A DNA stretch of 64,000 bases, from NCBI RefSeq assembly GCF_039555335.1, contig NC_092640.1, positions 33,907,887 to 33,971,886 on the forward strand, read 5' to 3'. Positions 21,183 through 33,901 of the stretch are shown here, one piece after another; position 1 is the first letter of the stretch, and every line of letters begins with the position of its first letter. This DNA comes from Amphiura filiformis (taxonomy: Eukaryota > Echinodermata > Ophiuroidea > Amphilepidida > Amphiuridae). Position numbers and translations under genes: made by a program. A model generated the notes under the pieces. It was not told the DNA's origin. It searched no databases and was given only the letters and a program-made list of their open reading frames with translations.

Positions 21183-22560
21183 AAAATTGTTGAAATTGGT
21201 TGAGATTTAAAGAAACGGTGATCTAAAACCTAATGAATAAACGAAATAAAAAGTTGCACTTTTGCGTTCTAATCAATGAAAGCACGGCGCTATAGCATTA
21301 ACGTGCTAATCAATGGAAGCACGGCGCTAGTTCTCTTTCGCGAACGCTTTGTGTAACCCGGTACAAGTCAATCATGCAATGAAGCAAACTGCAACTTTTA
21401 AATTGGCATCTTCCTTGGGTTTTGGATCGTTGTGTCTTTATTCCTTCATCAATTTCAACGAATGATGTCTTAAATTCGAGCTAAAAGATCTTTTTTTTGG
21501 CCTAAATTTACTAGTACCCATTTTCTAGAAACCACCTTTGCAATCAAATTTGAGCCCATTGTTTTCAAAATCAAAAAGAAAAATTAAAATATCTTATTTA
21601 CTTTTTTAATTATGAATTTCTAAATTAAATGCCATTTTTGAGTATTTCCGAAGCTACAACTTTCATGTTAATTAAAATGATTTTTTCAAACATAGTGACC
21701 CAAAAACAGTTCATTTTGGTTTTAATAGTTAAAGAACATTCAAGGCTACTATTATATATCAAAAAATTAAAACAAAACTATTCTATATTCATTTTAAGTT
21801 CAGATTTCCGTAAATTCCTAAGATTTCCCAAACGGAAATATACGACATCTCCGGAATGGAAGGTGGTATGACTATGAAGGTCAAACAACCACCAAAGTGT
21901 GTATTTTACCCACACTATAGTGTCATCATCTGTCATGCCAATAAAATTTTAAGGTTTGCAGATCCCTAAAATGTGAAGAGGGCAAAGATTTTTTTTCATG
22001 TTGATAGGGATATTATCAATTTTTTGCATGCCGGTGGGGAAGCAATTTTGTGGCCTGCCGTTTGAAATTTTACCCCCCTGCTCATTATATCATTGCACAG
22101 CCCCTACCCTATAATTATAATTTAACGAAATAAAGACAAATGTGCTTGAATGAATGAATGTAAAATAAAGCAATAAGAAACGATTCGTCAATATGTTAAA
22201 CAATTAATCAGTAATTATTAAACATCAGTGCCACGTGCCACTATGCAGAATTCCCTTTAAATTAGTTTTTGGATAATTATTATCATCATCCATAGCCTAA
22301 GTGTATCAAAGTCCCTCACACGTGTAGTCGCATTTATCTAACTTCCCAGACACATCCTGTCGGTGCGCGCCACTAATATCAAAATGTTCCTATTTTCTGT
22401 AACCGGAATTTTAAACTTACTACTTTTTGATAGTAAGAATTAAAAAAAAATTGACAAATTATAAATGTGAAATTCCTAACTTGACAGTGAGAATATTGTC
22501 ACAATTCTTAAATTTTGATAGAACTAGATAAAAGAAAAGAAGCACAAAATACGTGCAAAA
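21183..22560. other. Non-coding stretch with a MITE end
   Basis: GAAAGCACGGCGCTA occurs twice (about 21,279 and 21,309). About 21,965-22,110 is a fragment of the G-rich MITE family, ending ATCATTGCACAGCCCC. No gene supported. Confidence 0.4.
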
Positions 22561-22576
22561 TAAAAGAGTGTAGGCC

Positions 22577-22586
22577 TAATTAATAA

Positions 22587-22624
<38 letters not shown>

Positions 22625-22641
22625 ATAATAATAATAATAAC

Positions 22642-22672
<31 letters not shown>

Positions 22673-22800
22673 ATAATAATAATAATAACACTAATAATAA
22701 TAATAATAATAATAATAATATTAATAATAATAATAATAATATCAAATAACAATAATAATAATAATAATAACACTAACACTAATAATAATAATAATAACAC

Positions 22801-22867
<67 letters not shown>

Positions 22868-22911
22868 AATAATAATAATAATAATAACACTAACACTAAT
22901 AATAATAACAC

Positions 22912-22968
<57 letters not shown>

Positions 22969-23100
22969 TAATAACACTAATAATAATAATAATAATAACA
23001 CTAATAATAATATAATAATAACACTAATAATAATAATAATGATAATAACACTATAGTAATAATAATAATAACAATAATAATAATAATAACAATAATGATT
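22577..23100. repeat. (AAT/ACT)n compound microsatellite, about 520 bp
   Basis: Runs of ATA/AAT trinucleotides are broken by ACTACT blocks and by AACACTAATA units. The reverse strand gives poly-Leu frames (22,524-23,001) with no biological support. A purine-rich GAAAGA tract follows at 23,126-23,200. Confidence 0.95.
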
Positions 23101-23329
23101 CCTACTTCTTATATAAATAAACTATCAAAGAAAGATAGAAAGAAAGAGAAAGAAAGAAGTAAAGAAGGAAAGAAAGAGAAAAAAAGGAAAGAAAGTAAGG
23201 CCTACTATTAGCAGGGCTCATTCGTTTTTGTTCTTTTGGTCTAGGCCTAAAAGCATGATGGGCGTTTGATGAGGTTTCAGCTAACATTTCATTGTGTTTA
23301 TTTTTTTAAAAGGACATGCATGTTATTGT

Positions 23330-23507
23330 TTTTAAAAACCTTGACTATATTTATATGTATTATTATGTGCTATTTATATGTATTATTTATGTGCTATATT
23401 TTTATATTGTATATTATTGTTTTGTCACCATAAGCCAGAATTGGCTGGTCTCTATGTGAGAGTGTGACGTTAATAAAGATTAAACTAAACTAAACTAAAC
23501 TTCGTTT
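23330..23507 (+). mobile_element. 3' tail of a non-LTR retroposon
   Basis: A conserved-looking 3' untranslated motif (CACCATAAGCCAGAATTGG, then GAGAGTGTGACGTTAATAAA) ends in a short (TAAAC)n tail at about 23,484-23,502. A simple-repeat 3' tail directly after the motif is typical of LINE or LINE-dependent SINE ends. Only the end is present, with no reverse transcriptase frame upstream. Confidence 0.55.
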
Positions 23508-23990
23508 TAGTCACTTATTTTAATAGTATTTTGAAATTGTTCCCAATTTTTGACAAATTTTCATAATTCCGGAACAGCTGTCAAATTTGAGGAATCGGTA
23601 TAGGAAGAATCGTAGTATCTTAAATGGGCCGTTACTTCCGGTAACTTCCCTTATATTTTTTGACACTGTGCTATGAGTGTGAAATGTTTTTGGTCAATGG
23701 TTATTTGTAAAACTAAAAGCACGATACGTCCTGTGACGTTATGTGCGAAGGTTACGGAAAGAAACAAAAGATAGAACAGTCCTGTGAGTAATTCAGTAGA
23801 TTATGCAAGAAGGAAATATTTACACATTCTTAGATAAAAGGGTTCTTGGCCACTGTTGACTGTCCTGTATGTAGCACCCTCAAGGGAAAAGGGTTCTTGA
23901 GAATTTAAAGAACTCAAAATAGTTCTTTCTTGCCTTTCCAGAACCCCTGTCTGGTCTTTGTAGAACCATTTAACGTTCCACATACATGAC
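23508..23990. other. Non-coding stretch with a GGTTCT-type repeat fragment
   Basis: About 23,825-23,965 contains AAAGGGTTCTTGG, CTGTCCTGTATGTAGCACCC and TTTGTAGAACC, matching parts of the GGTTCT palindrome at 39,332-40,074. No gene. Confidence 0.4.
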
Positions 23991-23991
23991 A

Positions 23992-24329
23992 ACCCAAGAA
24001 CACAAAACGTTTTCGCAAACGGTTAGAAAAGGTTGCCAGAAAACGTTTAACGGGTTTAAAGGTATATATAAAGAAAACTTACTGCAAAATATTCTAACAC
24101 ATTGTTATTTAAGTGTTGATGAAAATATTTGGCAAAAATGTTTGCACAAAATATTTTACATTTGAACATTTAGACATCTTAAAATGTGAATGTAGTGTAT
24201 TTTCATACAAAACGTTTTCATGACCTTTATAAAACCCGACATTTAATGTTATTAAAACTTTTTTTACCAAACAAAACCCAAAATATAACCCATTTATAAC
24301 GTTTTAAAAACGTGCTGTGTTTGTTGGGC
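23992..24329. mobile_element. AACGTTTT-family MITE spanning the left edge of the 11-kb duplication
   Basis: ACACAAAACGTTTTCG at the left mirrors AAAACGTGCTGTGTTTGTTG at the right. The duplicated segment starts inside it, at 24,090. The second copy is cut at the same point by the N gap. Confidence 0.65.
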
Positions 24330-26519
24330 TTAAAACGTTGAGAGCGCAGAGCATTACAACCATTGCCGAACAAACTATAGCCTAATGCTTTGCGCGCAAT
24401 TTTCTTGGTATTAGTAGATCAGGGAGCGGATCAGCTTAGACATTTTGGAGGACACCTTTCAAAATGTGTATAAATCTTATATTTAAGCCGTTTGTTCCCC
24501 CGGCCCCCTCCCGTCTTTAAAAGCTGCGCCGCTACGCCACTGATTCTTCTCTGATGTTAGATTTATTACAGCTCTAAATATTCTACAACTTTACACATGT
24601 CTCTTTTTGTATTAAACTTTGTTGTTGAGCAGGATTAATTATAGATAACATCACATTCATTAAAATTTTAGAACTATTAAAGTACAGACAGTTGGGTGAA
24701 AATACGGTGTCTACTTTTCAAATTTTGTGTCCGCTTTTCTTTAATAATTTCAATTGTTTTAAAAGGGTTCAGCATTTGTTATCAACCACTGTTGACTTGT
24801 TTTTGAACTCCAAGAGTTTGTTCTTTTGGCCACAAAAATGTAGCTTTTTTTTAAAATTTACGTTTACATGTTTAGCTAATTTTCTAAACCACTCCCGAAT
24901 GTTTAAATGTCTAATCGACAGCAGCCACCGTGCATACATTTAAAATTTAGTATTTTGGTGGTAACATGGTGTTACAACCTAGGCCTATATTGAAAACTAC
25001 AATCTTGGAAAAAGTACTTGGAACGCTTGGCACACTCTGTCGAAATTACGTGCAGAATTTCTTATGATCATGGAAATGACGTATATTGTGCTTGGGAACA
25101 AACATGGCATCTATAACAATGATTTACCCTTCCCCTCTCCCCATCAATCAATGTTGGAACACTTTAGGAAACCGCTGAAGACATTGGCATTTCTCAACAT
25201 TGCACGGCGGAGAGGTGGTGACAGTTTTTCCATTCTTTACACGCAAGTAATCCAAGACTTTTTCCAAGATTGTAGTAAAACCATGTAAACATGGTAAATT
25301 ATATGCTCAGTTCTCTTGCCCAGTATTATAGTATGCCTCTTTCATTTTATTATGCCTTTGAACATAAAAACTGCAGCCATTTGGAAAATAAAAAATACTA
25401 ACCCCCCTTCCTCTTTTTTTTTTTTTTCTGAAAACCCGGACGTGAAACATGTTTGTTTGTTTTTCTACTTAACCTTAAAGACCCATTCAGTTGACCAGGT
25501 AAACTTTCAAGGGCAACCTAATTATATAAGTAGGCTTAAAATATAATCAAGTCAATGTTCACCTCTATATTATACCATCCCAACTTTACACAGCTCCCAA
25601 CTTAATGTGTTTTCCAGATATTTAAAGCGGCCTTATGAAACATGCTCTGCATCTGTGATGTTGTCTTTTTTCAAAGAGAGACTTCTTGTTTAGCATTATT
25701 TTTTTAATTAATGGTCAGTTGGATTGATTGTCATGCAAAATGGTTACTGTATAAAGGTCATCTGAGGCAATAAACAAGATTAAGATCGAATTACATAATC
25801 TTTCTGGTTAACATGGTCCAGTAGGCCTACTACTACACGACTTTGTCATCATTCAGTGATTTGCTCATACCCGAATAAAAAATCATTCAGATTGTGGCAC
25901 CTTTGTTTATGCCATAGACGTGACAAGACAAAATAAGACAATTTACATGAATTTGTAATTTATCTATAGAAGTTAGACTTCTCTGGCCCACTTGCCCATT
26001 GTGCATACTCTGGCTATTACATTTAAGCATAAAACTCCGATTTGTATCAACTTGTGCTCATTTGTTACATTTTCACATCTGATATTTTCAGTTACCGTCC
26101 TCCATCTGTTTTCTTAGCTTCCCAAGTGATTTTATTCGGGTTTCGCGAAACTGGTAGATCAAAATACCACAATTGCAATGAAAATGGTCTCAACAAAATA
26201 AATTTATTTAATAAACGTTTTAAGAAGATGTTTTTGTTTGCTGGGTATATAAACACAATTAATTACCCCCTTTATTAAGAAGCAATAACTCAAAATCCCA
26301 TTTTGAAACACATCCCACTTTAAAACTGAAACAGCAAAAAGAACCCCATTTTAGTTATGGAAGTTTTGAAATCTACTGCTACAAAATTTATCGAAATATA
26401 CGCATTTGTAGGTATACCAATAACTATCAGTGATAATACATTCCTATAATTTGGTATGATAAAGTCCGAGGGCACTCAACTTTATAGAAGTGGCGGGTAT
26501 GTGCTTATTACCAGCGTTC

Positions 26520-26660
26520 CGAAGTAGGGGCATCGGTACAAAACGTTAGAATTGTTCAAGGGGCCATTGAGTACAAACAAAATGAAAAAGGGGTCATTGG
26601 TATAGTGAAAAAAAGGGGTCATTGGGAATAAAATGTCAAAAATGGGTCATCGGGTACAAA
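26520..26660. repeat. Short minisatellite, GGGGTCATTGG units
   Basis: Four or five units of (A/G)GGGTCATTGGTA with A-rich spacers. Copy 2 equivalent at 37,905-38,045. It resembles the internal repeats of C-rich MITEs and may be part of one whose ends were not recognised. Confidence 0.5.
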
Positions 26661-27224
26661 GAAAAAAATGGAGCAAAATACTATTTCTTGTAACAAATTT
26701 ACAATACAAATTTGCTGAAATAGCACTTTTAACACTTGTGTTAAAAAACATAAACATCTCATATTCTTACATGTTTTAGTGTTATTTTTTTAGTGTTGAT
26801 AAATTAACACCTATAGGTCTACATTCACTGTACAAACAAGTGTTTATTAAGTGTTCAAGTGTTTATTAAGTGTTGCCCTGCTGTTCATGCTGTTTTGCAG
26901 TGTGTATAATAACGGATTGTGTCAATTTTCCCTGGTCGCGGCCTCCCATTCAAACCTAAATTTTTAGTATCTAATTATTTCACAATCAAATGCAATGAGT
27001 TCCTGTTAACATGAAAGTCAACACTATTTTGGGTTAGCATTTGACAACTTCCGTCCAAAGATGTTGATCAGTGGACGTGGTCGGTAATCAATAAGTCTCT
27101 ATACAGCGGTATAGAGAACAAAATCTTTCGGAAAAGTAACTTCAAAGGCCTTGTTGTCCAAGCCAGAAAGATGCGTTGTAAACGGTTTTGGGATATTGGG
27201 TTTGTTGTGGTTTGTGGAATAATA

Positions 27225-27590
27225 TTAATTAGCTGGGGGGGCAATACTTGTTTTGGCAATCCAAATATAAGGGGGCTTTTTTGGTAAGCCAAAGAGAGCG
27301 ATGCTTGGCGGTTGGCAAATGCATACGATACACGGGGCACCTTTAGAATGAAACACCCCAAAAGGGCTTTATAGGAAAACAATACTACGGTTGCAGCGCT
27401 ATTGTTAATCGCTCCGCTCAGATTATAGATCATTTTTAACCGTTTGCAAATTAGCAAACCAAACATTTCGCGCGAAAGGCGATGGGAGAAGGCTATTTTG
27501 GCATGCTGCGAGAATGGGAGAGCTAATTAATTTTGGCACGCCAGAAATGTCCCATGGAAGGCTCATAATCATTGCACAGCCCTAACACAC
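27225..27590. mobile_element. G-rich MITE family member
   Basis: Starts around GCTGGGGGGGCAATACTTG and ends in ATAATCATTGCACAGCCC. TTGGCAATCC, TTGGTAAGCC and TTGGCACGCC repeats lie inside. Copy 2 is at 38,590-38,940. The right end matches the 13,764-14,255 element. Confidence 0.55.
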
Positions 27591-27987
27591 AGAACGCTAG
27601 CCAGTCGGTAGCTGTTGTTAAACAAGACTCACTCAGTCACTTAGGCGCTTGAAACGATCGAATTCGGCGTTGAAATTATACAAAATATTTGAATTACACC
27701 TTTTCACTTCATAATTATTTTTCTCAGTCCAAATGAAAAAGCAATAATTTTCATTTCTTCAGTGAATGTCAGAAGAAGACTAAAATGGCTTGATACTTGT
27801 GTAGGTATTTTTTCAAACCTTGGTGTTAAAGTTGGGTGTGAAATTTAGGTTTCTGAGTATGAGATTTTCCTATTTCTGGGTTCAACTTGTGTCCCGTGAG
27901 GCTTTTTTTGTATCAGCAATTTTTTTGCTTTTTCAAAGTAACATAAAACGAGAAGATATCCTCCAACATTTTAAAGCACATCATATA

Positions 27988-28745
27988 CACTCTCAGAAAA
28001 AAAGGTGCTGCGTAGAGACCTTTTTTTCGTCACCTGTATATGTAGAAGACCTAAGCAGTAATAAAGGTTCTAAAAGAACCTTAAAAGGTTCTATAAAGAA
28101 CCTTCCAAAAAGGTTTAGAAATAAGCCTAGGGACATTCTAATTCATTCATTTCAGGGACTCGATTACAAAGTTCAGAAAAAGTAAAAACATAGTGTGTTA
28201 ACCCTTTTGTCACTAAAAAATCATTTTCTTGGATAAAAAACTTTTTTTCTGTTCTGCGAAAGAACCCTTTGAGGTTCTTTCTTTGGAATCCCTTAAGGGT
28301 TCGTCAGAAAGCTTAAGGTTCTACAAAAGAACTCTTTTCTTGGGTACAAGAACCTTTTTTGAATACAGGTTCTTTGTAGAGACCAAAAGGGTTCTGTGGC
28401 AAAGAGAAAGGGTTCTTAATAGAACTGTAAGCTTGCTAGAACCTCAAAGAATCTTAAGAAAGAACCCTCAAAATTCTTCATAGAACAAGAAAAAAAAATG
28501 TTTTATCCAAGAAAATGATTTTTTAGTACCAAAAGGGTTAACTTTTCGTTTTACTTTTATTAACTTGGTGATGAGAATCCCTGAATGATTGAAGGTTAGA
28601 ATATACCACCAGAACTGTTATTTAAATATTTAAGGTTCTTTATGGGAACCTTTAAAAGTTCTTTTAGAACCTTTAAAGGTTCTTTAATTCTGATTACTGG
28701 GTTCTAAATACAGGACAAAAAAAGGTTCTAAAGTAGCACCTTTTT
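27988..28745. mobile_element. GGTTCT palindrome MITE, copy 1
   Basis: Left end CACTCTCAGAAAAAAAGGTG after a TA. GGTTCT/AGAACC blocks are mirrored about a centre near 28,370. The right end reads GTAGCACCTTTTTTTCTGAA and then diverges, so the terminal GAGTG seen in copy 2 is lost. This copy has many small insertions compared with 39,332-40,074. Confidence 0.7.
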
Positions 28746-30369
28746 TTCTGAAAATTAATCAAGACTCTCTATCATCATAGTTTTGTCAGAATTTCGGTTT
28801 TGATTGCACCATTTTCCAATTCCGACCACCAATTTTGTCCAGATCAATTTGCAGATATGTACCTGTGGATAGAATGATTTTTGCAAGTCACAATAGAAAT
28901 ATCGATTATTTCTACCAGTTTATAATTAGAAATACAAATTACTGGTTGGACATTTTGCCAGTCAGAAGTGAAAAAAGGTGAAATCAAAGGGATATTCTGA
29001 TAAAACTTCCATAATATATAGAACTCCACACGACATTACTTATACAGAGGTGGGAAATATATTTCTTCGGCGAAACTATATTAGTTTGAAACACCAAACA
29101 AATTAATTCAAAAAAAAAGCTCACGAAACTTGAAGATTGAGGCCTGCTAAAAATCCAAAAAATCTTACGCGAAAGACACAATTCCATGCACCTAATTTTA
29201 CGCCCAGTTTTTTTAAAAATGGTATATATTTTTTAACTGACATTACTGAAGAAGATGTATCTCTGAATTGTCCCTGATTCAACATGTATCGATCGACTTT
29301 TAGCGCGCGACTATGCATAACAATAGAAGAGACTGGTCAGTGGCATTGCTGAGTGATGCACAGGAAATGTGTATCTGGTCGGCCCAATGGGTATATGGGA
29401 TAACAATGAGCCACTTCCGCTAAGGAATTGTGGTATGATACATAGGTGAGCTTTGTGCTATAAGGAGGAACTGAGATACATGTATATAAATTGGACAGTT
29501 TAGCTGGAACACATCGTGAGTGTCGTTCTAATAGGCTAACTGGTTTGTCCAGCTCTCAATCAAGTTGACATCATCACCAACCACATACACCCTTCCAACA
29601 GGGATCAGCATTTTGGACTATAATTGTGAAAATAAGTTTATTTTTAATTATATGTTTTTGCCTGATGAGATTTTAATGTTTGACGAAAAAGGTTATTGAC
29701 GTTTGCTGCTTTATTGTCTAAAGCAAGTAGAAAAATTCCGAGAGAAAAATAGCAGGGTCTTCTATTTATGTATATGAACCAGTCCAACGAGCCAAGTGAT
29801 GGTCGGAGATTCGTTCAGCCATAAGACCTACTAAGGTCCCCTCCGCACCAAACTAGTATTTGTGATTACCAATTGGGTGGATTAAAACCGCTTTAAAAGT
29901 TATATAAAAGCGACGTTGAAATTGCTTATTATCTCTCGTTGTGTTATTGTCGAAAACTTTCATCATTCTTTTGTCTATACGCTGTAACTTTTAATTGTGA
30001 TGGAAGTGCAGTTTATTTAAAATCCCGCCATAGAGCCCGCAACATTTCACATTTCAAGTGGGATGGACCCAATAGGGGACCCAGTTATGTGGCAGCCATT
30101 GAGGTGTATAGGAATGTGTGTGAATGTAGATTGGTCAATACAAACAAGTATATGCCCATCTAATGTGTAATATGAATAGATGTACCAATAACTTACTCGA
30201 GATCTCTGGCTAGGTCACACTTTACGAACGATAGTTACGCATTCAAATTGTGAAGCTATCGGTGAGCATAAACTCGTGTCACCAGCAAAAACGGACACTA
30301 TATGGGCCTACTACTTTCCAGCAAACCGAAGGCATTTTCGACATTGTTCGCTGAAGATTAAAAGGATGC
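28746..30369. other. Non-coding part of copy 1
   Basis: No recognised gene. Copy 2 equivalent is 40,075-41,579. Frames here are short and do not survive between the two copies (for example 29,939-30,163 against 41,288-41,611), which argues against coding function. Confidence 0.5.
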
Positions 30370-31510
30370 CATGCGAAAACGTTTAAATGTCGAGGTATAT
30401 TTAAAAGAGATATATATAAAGGGAATAAAACGTTTTATAATATTCAAAAACATTTTTTGATATACCTGCAAATATTCATTTGGAATACTATTATTTTACA
30501 AAAAAGAACATTTGACAACGTTTAAAATTGTTAATTTTCATCCCTGATAAATTTGTGACTAATTTGACAGTTTTCTAAAAAAATAACTATACACTGGTAA
30601 CAAGGTTATGTATATTATATGGGCAAAGAATCAATTGCATCCACTGAAATTTCAGTGATTCAAGACCAAGTGGTTCATTACCCATATATGGTAAGAAATG
30701 AGGTACATTCTGGCGGTACCTCTATTCTTATCATAAATAACGTACCGCTTGTCATGAAGTCCACTAAAATTCAGATGTAATAACTAGATTCCCTTACCTC
30801 TATGATTTGATATACATCTTTTTTGTTACCAGTGTTATTCATATTTTTTATAGAAAAAAAAATATTAGCAAATTTATCAGGGGGTGTAGTACCCCTTAAA
30901 AATAATGGTAGTGTACTTTCATACTGAAACGTTCTAAAAGCGTTTTCAGCACCTTTATCTAAGAGTCCCTAAGTTTACCGTTTTTCTAAAATCCATTTTC
31001 CGTGGTGTAAAACGATATAAAAAATATGTAAATCGGTGTCATGAATAAAGCTAAAAATGTATAAAAAATGATATTAATTTCACAATAAAGTGTTCAATAT
31101 CGCGATCAATATGCTCTGATTGGAATATTCTCACAATAATAGGCCGACTGTTACGATGTTTGGAGGGATATAGGGGGTTCATGCCTTGGTAATCTACCTT
31201 TATTTCGGTATTATAAAAACAGTATTTTATTATAAGAACAGTATTTTATCCATAAATTGACACTTACCCTGTCATGAGTTGTTTTTGAACCTTTATTTCT
31301 CTTATCTTTTAGCAATTTTTGTCCACATCCTTCCAAAATGTCATTTTCAACACGTGTTATTACCTCCGATTCCATTGATTTTTCTTCCGTTTTTCCGTAA
31401 AACGGAAAACTTCAGACATTTTGTCGCTATTAACATGTTTTTAACAAAACCAAAACCCAAAATATACCCTATTTTAAAACATTTTAAAAACGCGTGTTGT
31501 CGTGGTTGTG
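30370..31510. mobile_element. Nested MITEs: AACGTTTT element split by a palindrome
   Basis: The outer AACGTTTT-family element (AACGTTTAAATGTCG near 30,379; TAAAACATTTTAAAAACGCG near 31,474) is interrupted at about 30,530-30,895 by a palindrome with a GGCAAAGAATC...GATTCCCTTACC core. A third block around 31,410 (TTTTTCCGTAAAACGGAAAA) is also foreign. Copy 2 equivalent is 41,580-42,620, where the inner palindrome is cleaner, with GGTGGTACTACATCCCC at its left end (41,727) and GGGTGTAGTACCCCC at its right. Confidence 0.6.
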
Positions 31511-31758
31511 TTTACCAGTTTACTACTTCTTTTGCCCACTACATTCGACACCGGGTTTTTATGGTTTATTTGCAAATTATGAGTTTGGTTTAAACTGGTA
31601 TATTCATATCGCTAGTATTACTTTTATTTGAATATTAAAAGTCTATTCGAATTTTACCGCTAAATTCAAAATAAGCTTCATAATGTCATTACTGTAATTA
31701 CTGTGGTTCTTGATACGTCACTTAAAGTTACGCGTTGTAAACTAATTATCAAGCTACA

Positions 31759-33084
31759 TTAAGGGCTGGGGTATGAACGTTTGGACAGTATTTATTTTGG
31801 GACATTAGAGCACATCAGACATATCGAATTGCATTCTGAATACGAAGAATGTCATTCTGATATCAAATAATTTTGAATTTTGAAATTCGCAATTTAATAC
31901 ACATTTTATGGCAAATCATTAAAATTGATATTTTTGATATTTAACAGTACTTGAAGTAAACTTTATAAATCTGATGATTTATACTTAAAGTGTATGTAGG
32001 TGGGTTGAAAAGCCGACGATCAATTGAAAATTTTGACCTTTCGTATTGAAGATATGGATTTTTTTCCCAAAACACCAAAAAAATTAGGTCTTTTTAGGAA
32101 AAAATCCATATCTTCAATATGAAAGGTCAAAATTTTCAATTGACCGTCGGCTTTCCTCCTGCTACATACACTTTAAGAATATATCATTAGATTTATATAA
32201 TTTACTTCGAGGACTGTTATATATCAAAAATTCGAAAAATATCAAATTTTTATAATTTGTCATAAAATTTGTATTATATTGTGATTTTCAAAATATGAAA
32301 ATTATTTGATATCAGAAAGACATGCTTCGTATTCAGAATACAATTCGATAGGTCTGAGGTGCTCTCATGTGCCATAAAAAATACTGTCGAAACGCAATAA
32401 ACGCTCATTTTAGATCCCTTAAGGGAAGGGGTATGAACGTTTGGACAGTATTTATTGTGGGACATTATAGCACATCAGACATATCGAAGTGCATTCTGAA
32501 TACGAAGAATGTCCTTCTGATATCAAATAATTTTGTTTTTTTGAAATTCGCAATTTAATACACATTTTATGGCAAATCATTAAAAATTGATATTTTTGAT
32601 ATTTAACAGTACTTGAAGTAAAGTTTATAAATCTGATGATTTATATTTAAAGTGTATGTAGGTGGGATGAAAAGCCGACGATCAATTGAAAATTTTGACC
32701 TTTCGTATTGAAGATATGGATTTTTTCCCAAAACACACAAAAAATAGGTCTTTTGGGAAAAAATCCATATCTTCAATATAAAAGGTCAAAATTTTCAATT
32801 GATCGTCAGGATTTCCTCCAGCTACATACACTTTAAGAATATATCATTAGATTTATAAAATTTATTTCGAGGACTGTTATATATCAAAAATTTGAAAAAT
32901 ATCAAATTTTAATAATTTGTCATAAAATTTGTATTATATCGTGAATTGCAAAAATTAAAATTATTTGATATCAGAAAGACATGCTTCGTATTCAGAATGC
33001 AATTCGATACGTCTGAGGTGCTCTCATGTCCCACAAAAATACTGTCGAAACGCCATTTATAAACGCTCATTCTAGACCCCTTAA
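31759..33084. mobile_element. Two tandem TTAA-flanked palindromic MITEs
   Basis: TTAA occurs at 31,759, 32,419 and 33,081, giving two elements of about 660 bp that share the middle TTAA. Each starts GGG...GGGGTATGAACGTTTGG and ends with ACTGTCGAAACGC...CTCATT.TAGA.CCC. The centre is an inverted repeat (TTGAAGATATGGATTTTT and AAAAATCCATATCTTCAA) flanked by CCGACGATCAATTGAAAA and its mirror. Copy 2 equivalent is 42,879-44,212. Other members are at 1-307 and 55,742-56,265. Confidence 0.75.
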
Positions 33085-33670
33085 TATAAGGGGAATTGAA
33101 TATTAACATGAACTTTGCTGTTGCTGAAGAAAAAAAGATGTATTACACATTCATACCGGCCTTTTTTTTGACCCCATGTCCATTTTCATTCATATTCCAA
33201 GCGAAGCGGAGTCTTGAACTGGTTTGTTATCTTTGCTTCTACAACTATTTCTGGGAGGTTGTTCCATTCTGAAATCACGCGGATTAGTAGTCGAGAAGAA
33301 ATTCTTCCTGCAGTTTAGGTCCTTCTTCAGTGCCGCTGACTTAATTGAAGTTATGTCCTCTATCTATGCCTCTGGGTTGGGTATTCAAAGTGAAGAGCTT
33401 TGTTGATGTAATACCTTCACGTCCTTTCATGATCTTGAATGTTTCAATTAGGTCCCTAGCTTCTTTATAATCTCCTTTGCTTCAGGCCATACAGCTTCAT
33501 CTGCTGTAGTCTTTCTGGATAGCTCAGATGTTTAATGCTCGGGATGAGTTTTGTGGCTCTCCTTTGGACTTTCTCCATCATAATAATATCATTCTTGTGG
33601 TACTTGTGTTATGGACACAGTGCTTGGACTGAGTACTGCAGGTGAGATGCTTTTCTTGTCAAAGCGAATA

Positions 33671-33889
33671 CCGTAAAACCCCGTCTACAAGCATATAGTG
33701 TGCTTCTGATGAAGGCTACATTAATCCAGTCGCCATTATGGAGTTTGAGAAAATAAATTACGGATCCAAGCATATACAAACAAGTATTATTTTAAGACCG
33801 ATCAATTGTATTGGTATATTAACGCTTGCTTCGAATTAATTAAGCTTTTATAAAAAACACTATATATGCTTGTAGACGGGGTTTTACGG
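33671..33889. mobile_element. 219-bp TA-flanked MITE (mariner-type), copy 1
   Basis: CCGTAAAACCCCGTCTACAA at the left is the exact mirror of TTGTAGACGGGGTTTTACGG at the right. TA is at both flanks (33,669-33,670 and 33,890-33,891), fitting a Tc1/mariner target duplication. It is inserted in the LINE remnant. Copy 2 is at 44,800-45,018, also 219 bp. Confidence 0.85.
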
Positions 33890-33901
33890 TATTACTCTTC
33901 T

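Noticed and set aside
22524..23001. Poly-leucine reverse-strand frames
   Set aside because: They come from the (AAT/ACT)n microsatellite and have no coding support.
22577..23100. CRISPR-like or satellite array
   Set aside because: No constant repeat with unique spacers; it is a simple trinucleotide tract.
28746..30369. Genes in the unique-looking part of the 11-kb segment
   Set aside because: No frame is conserved between the two nearly identical copies and no domain was recognised.
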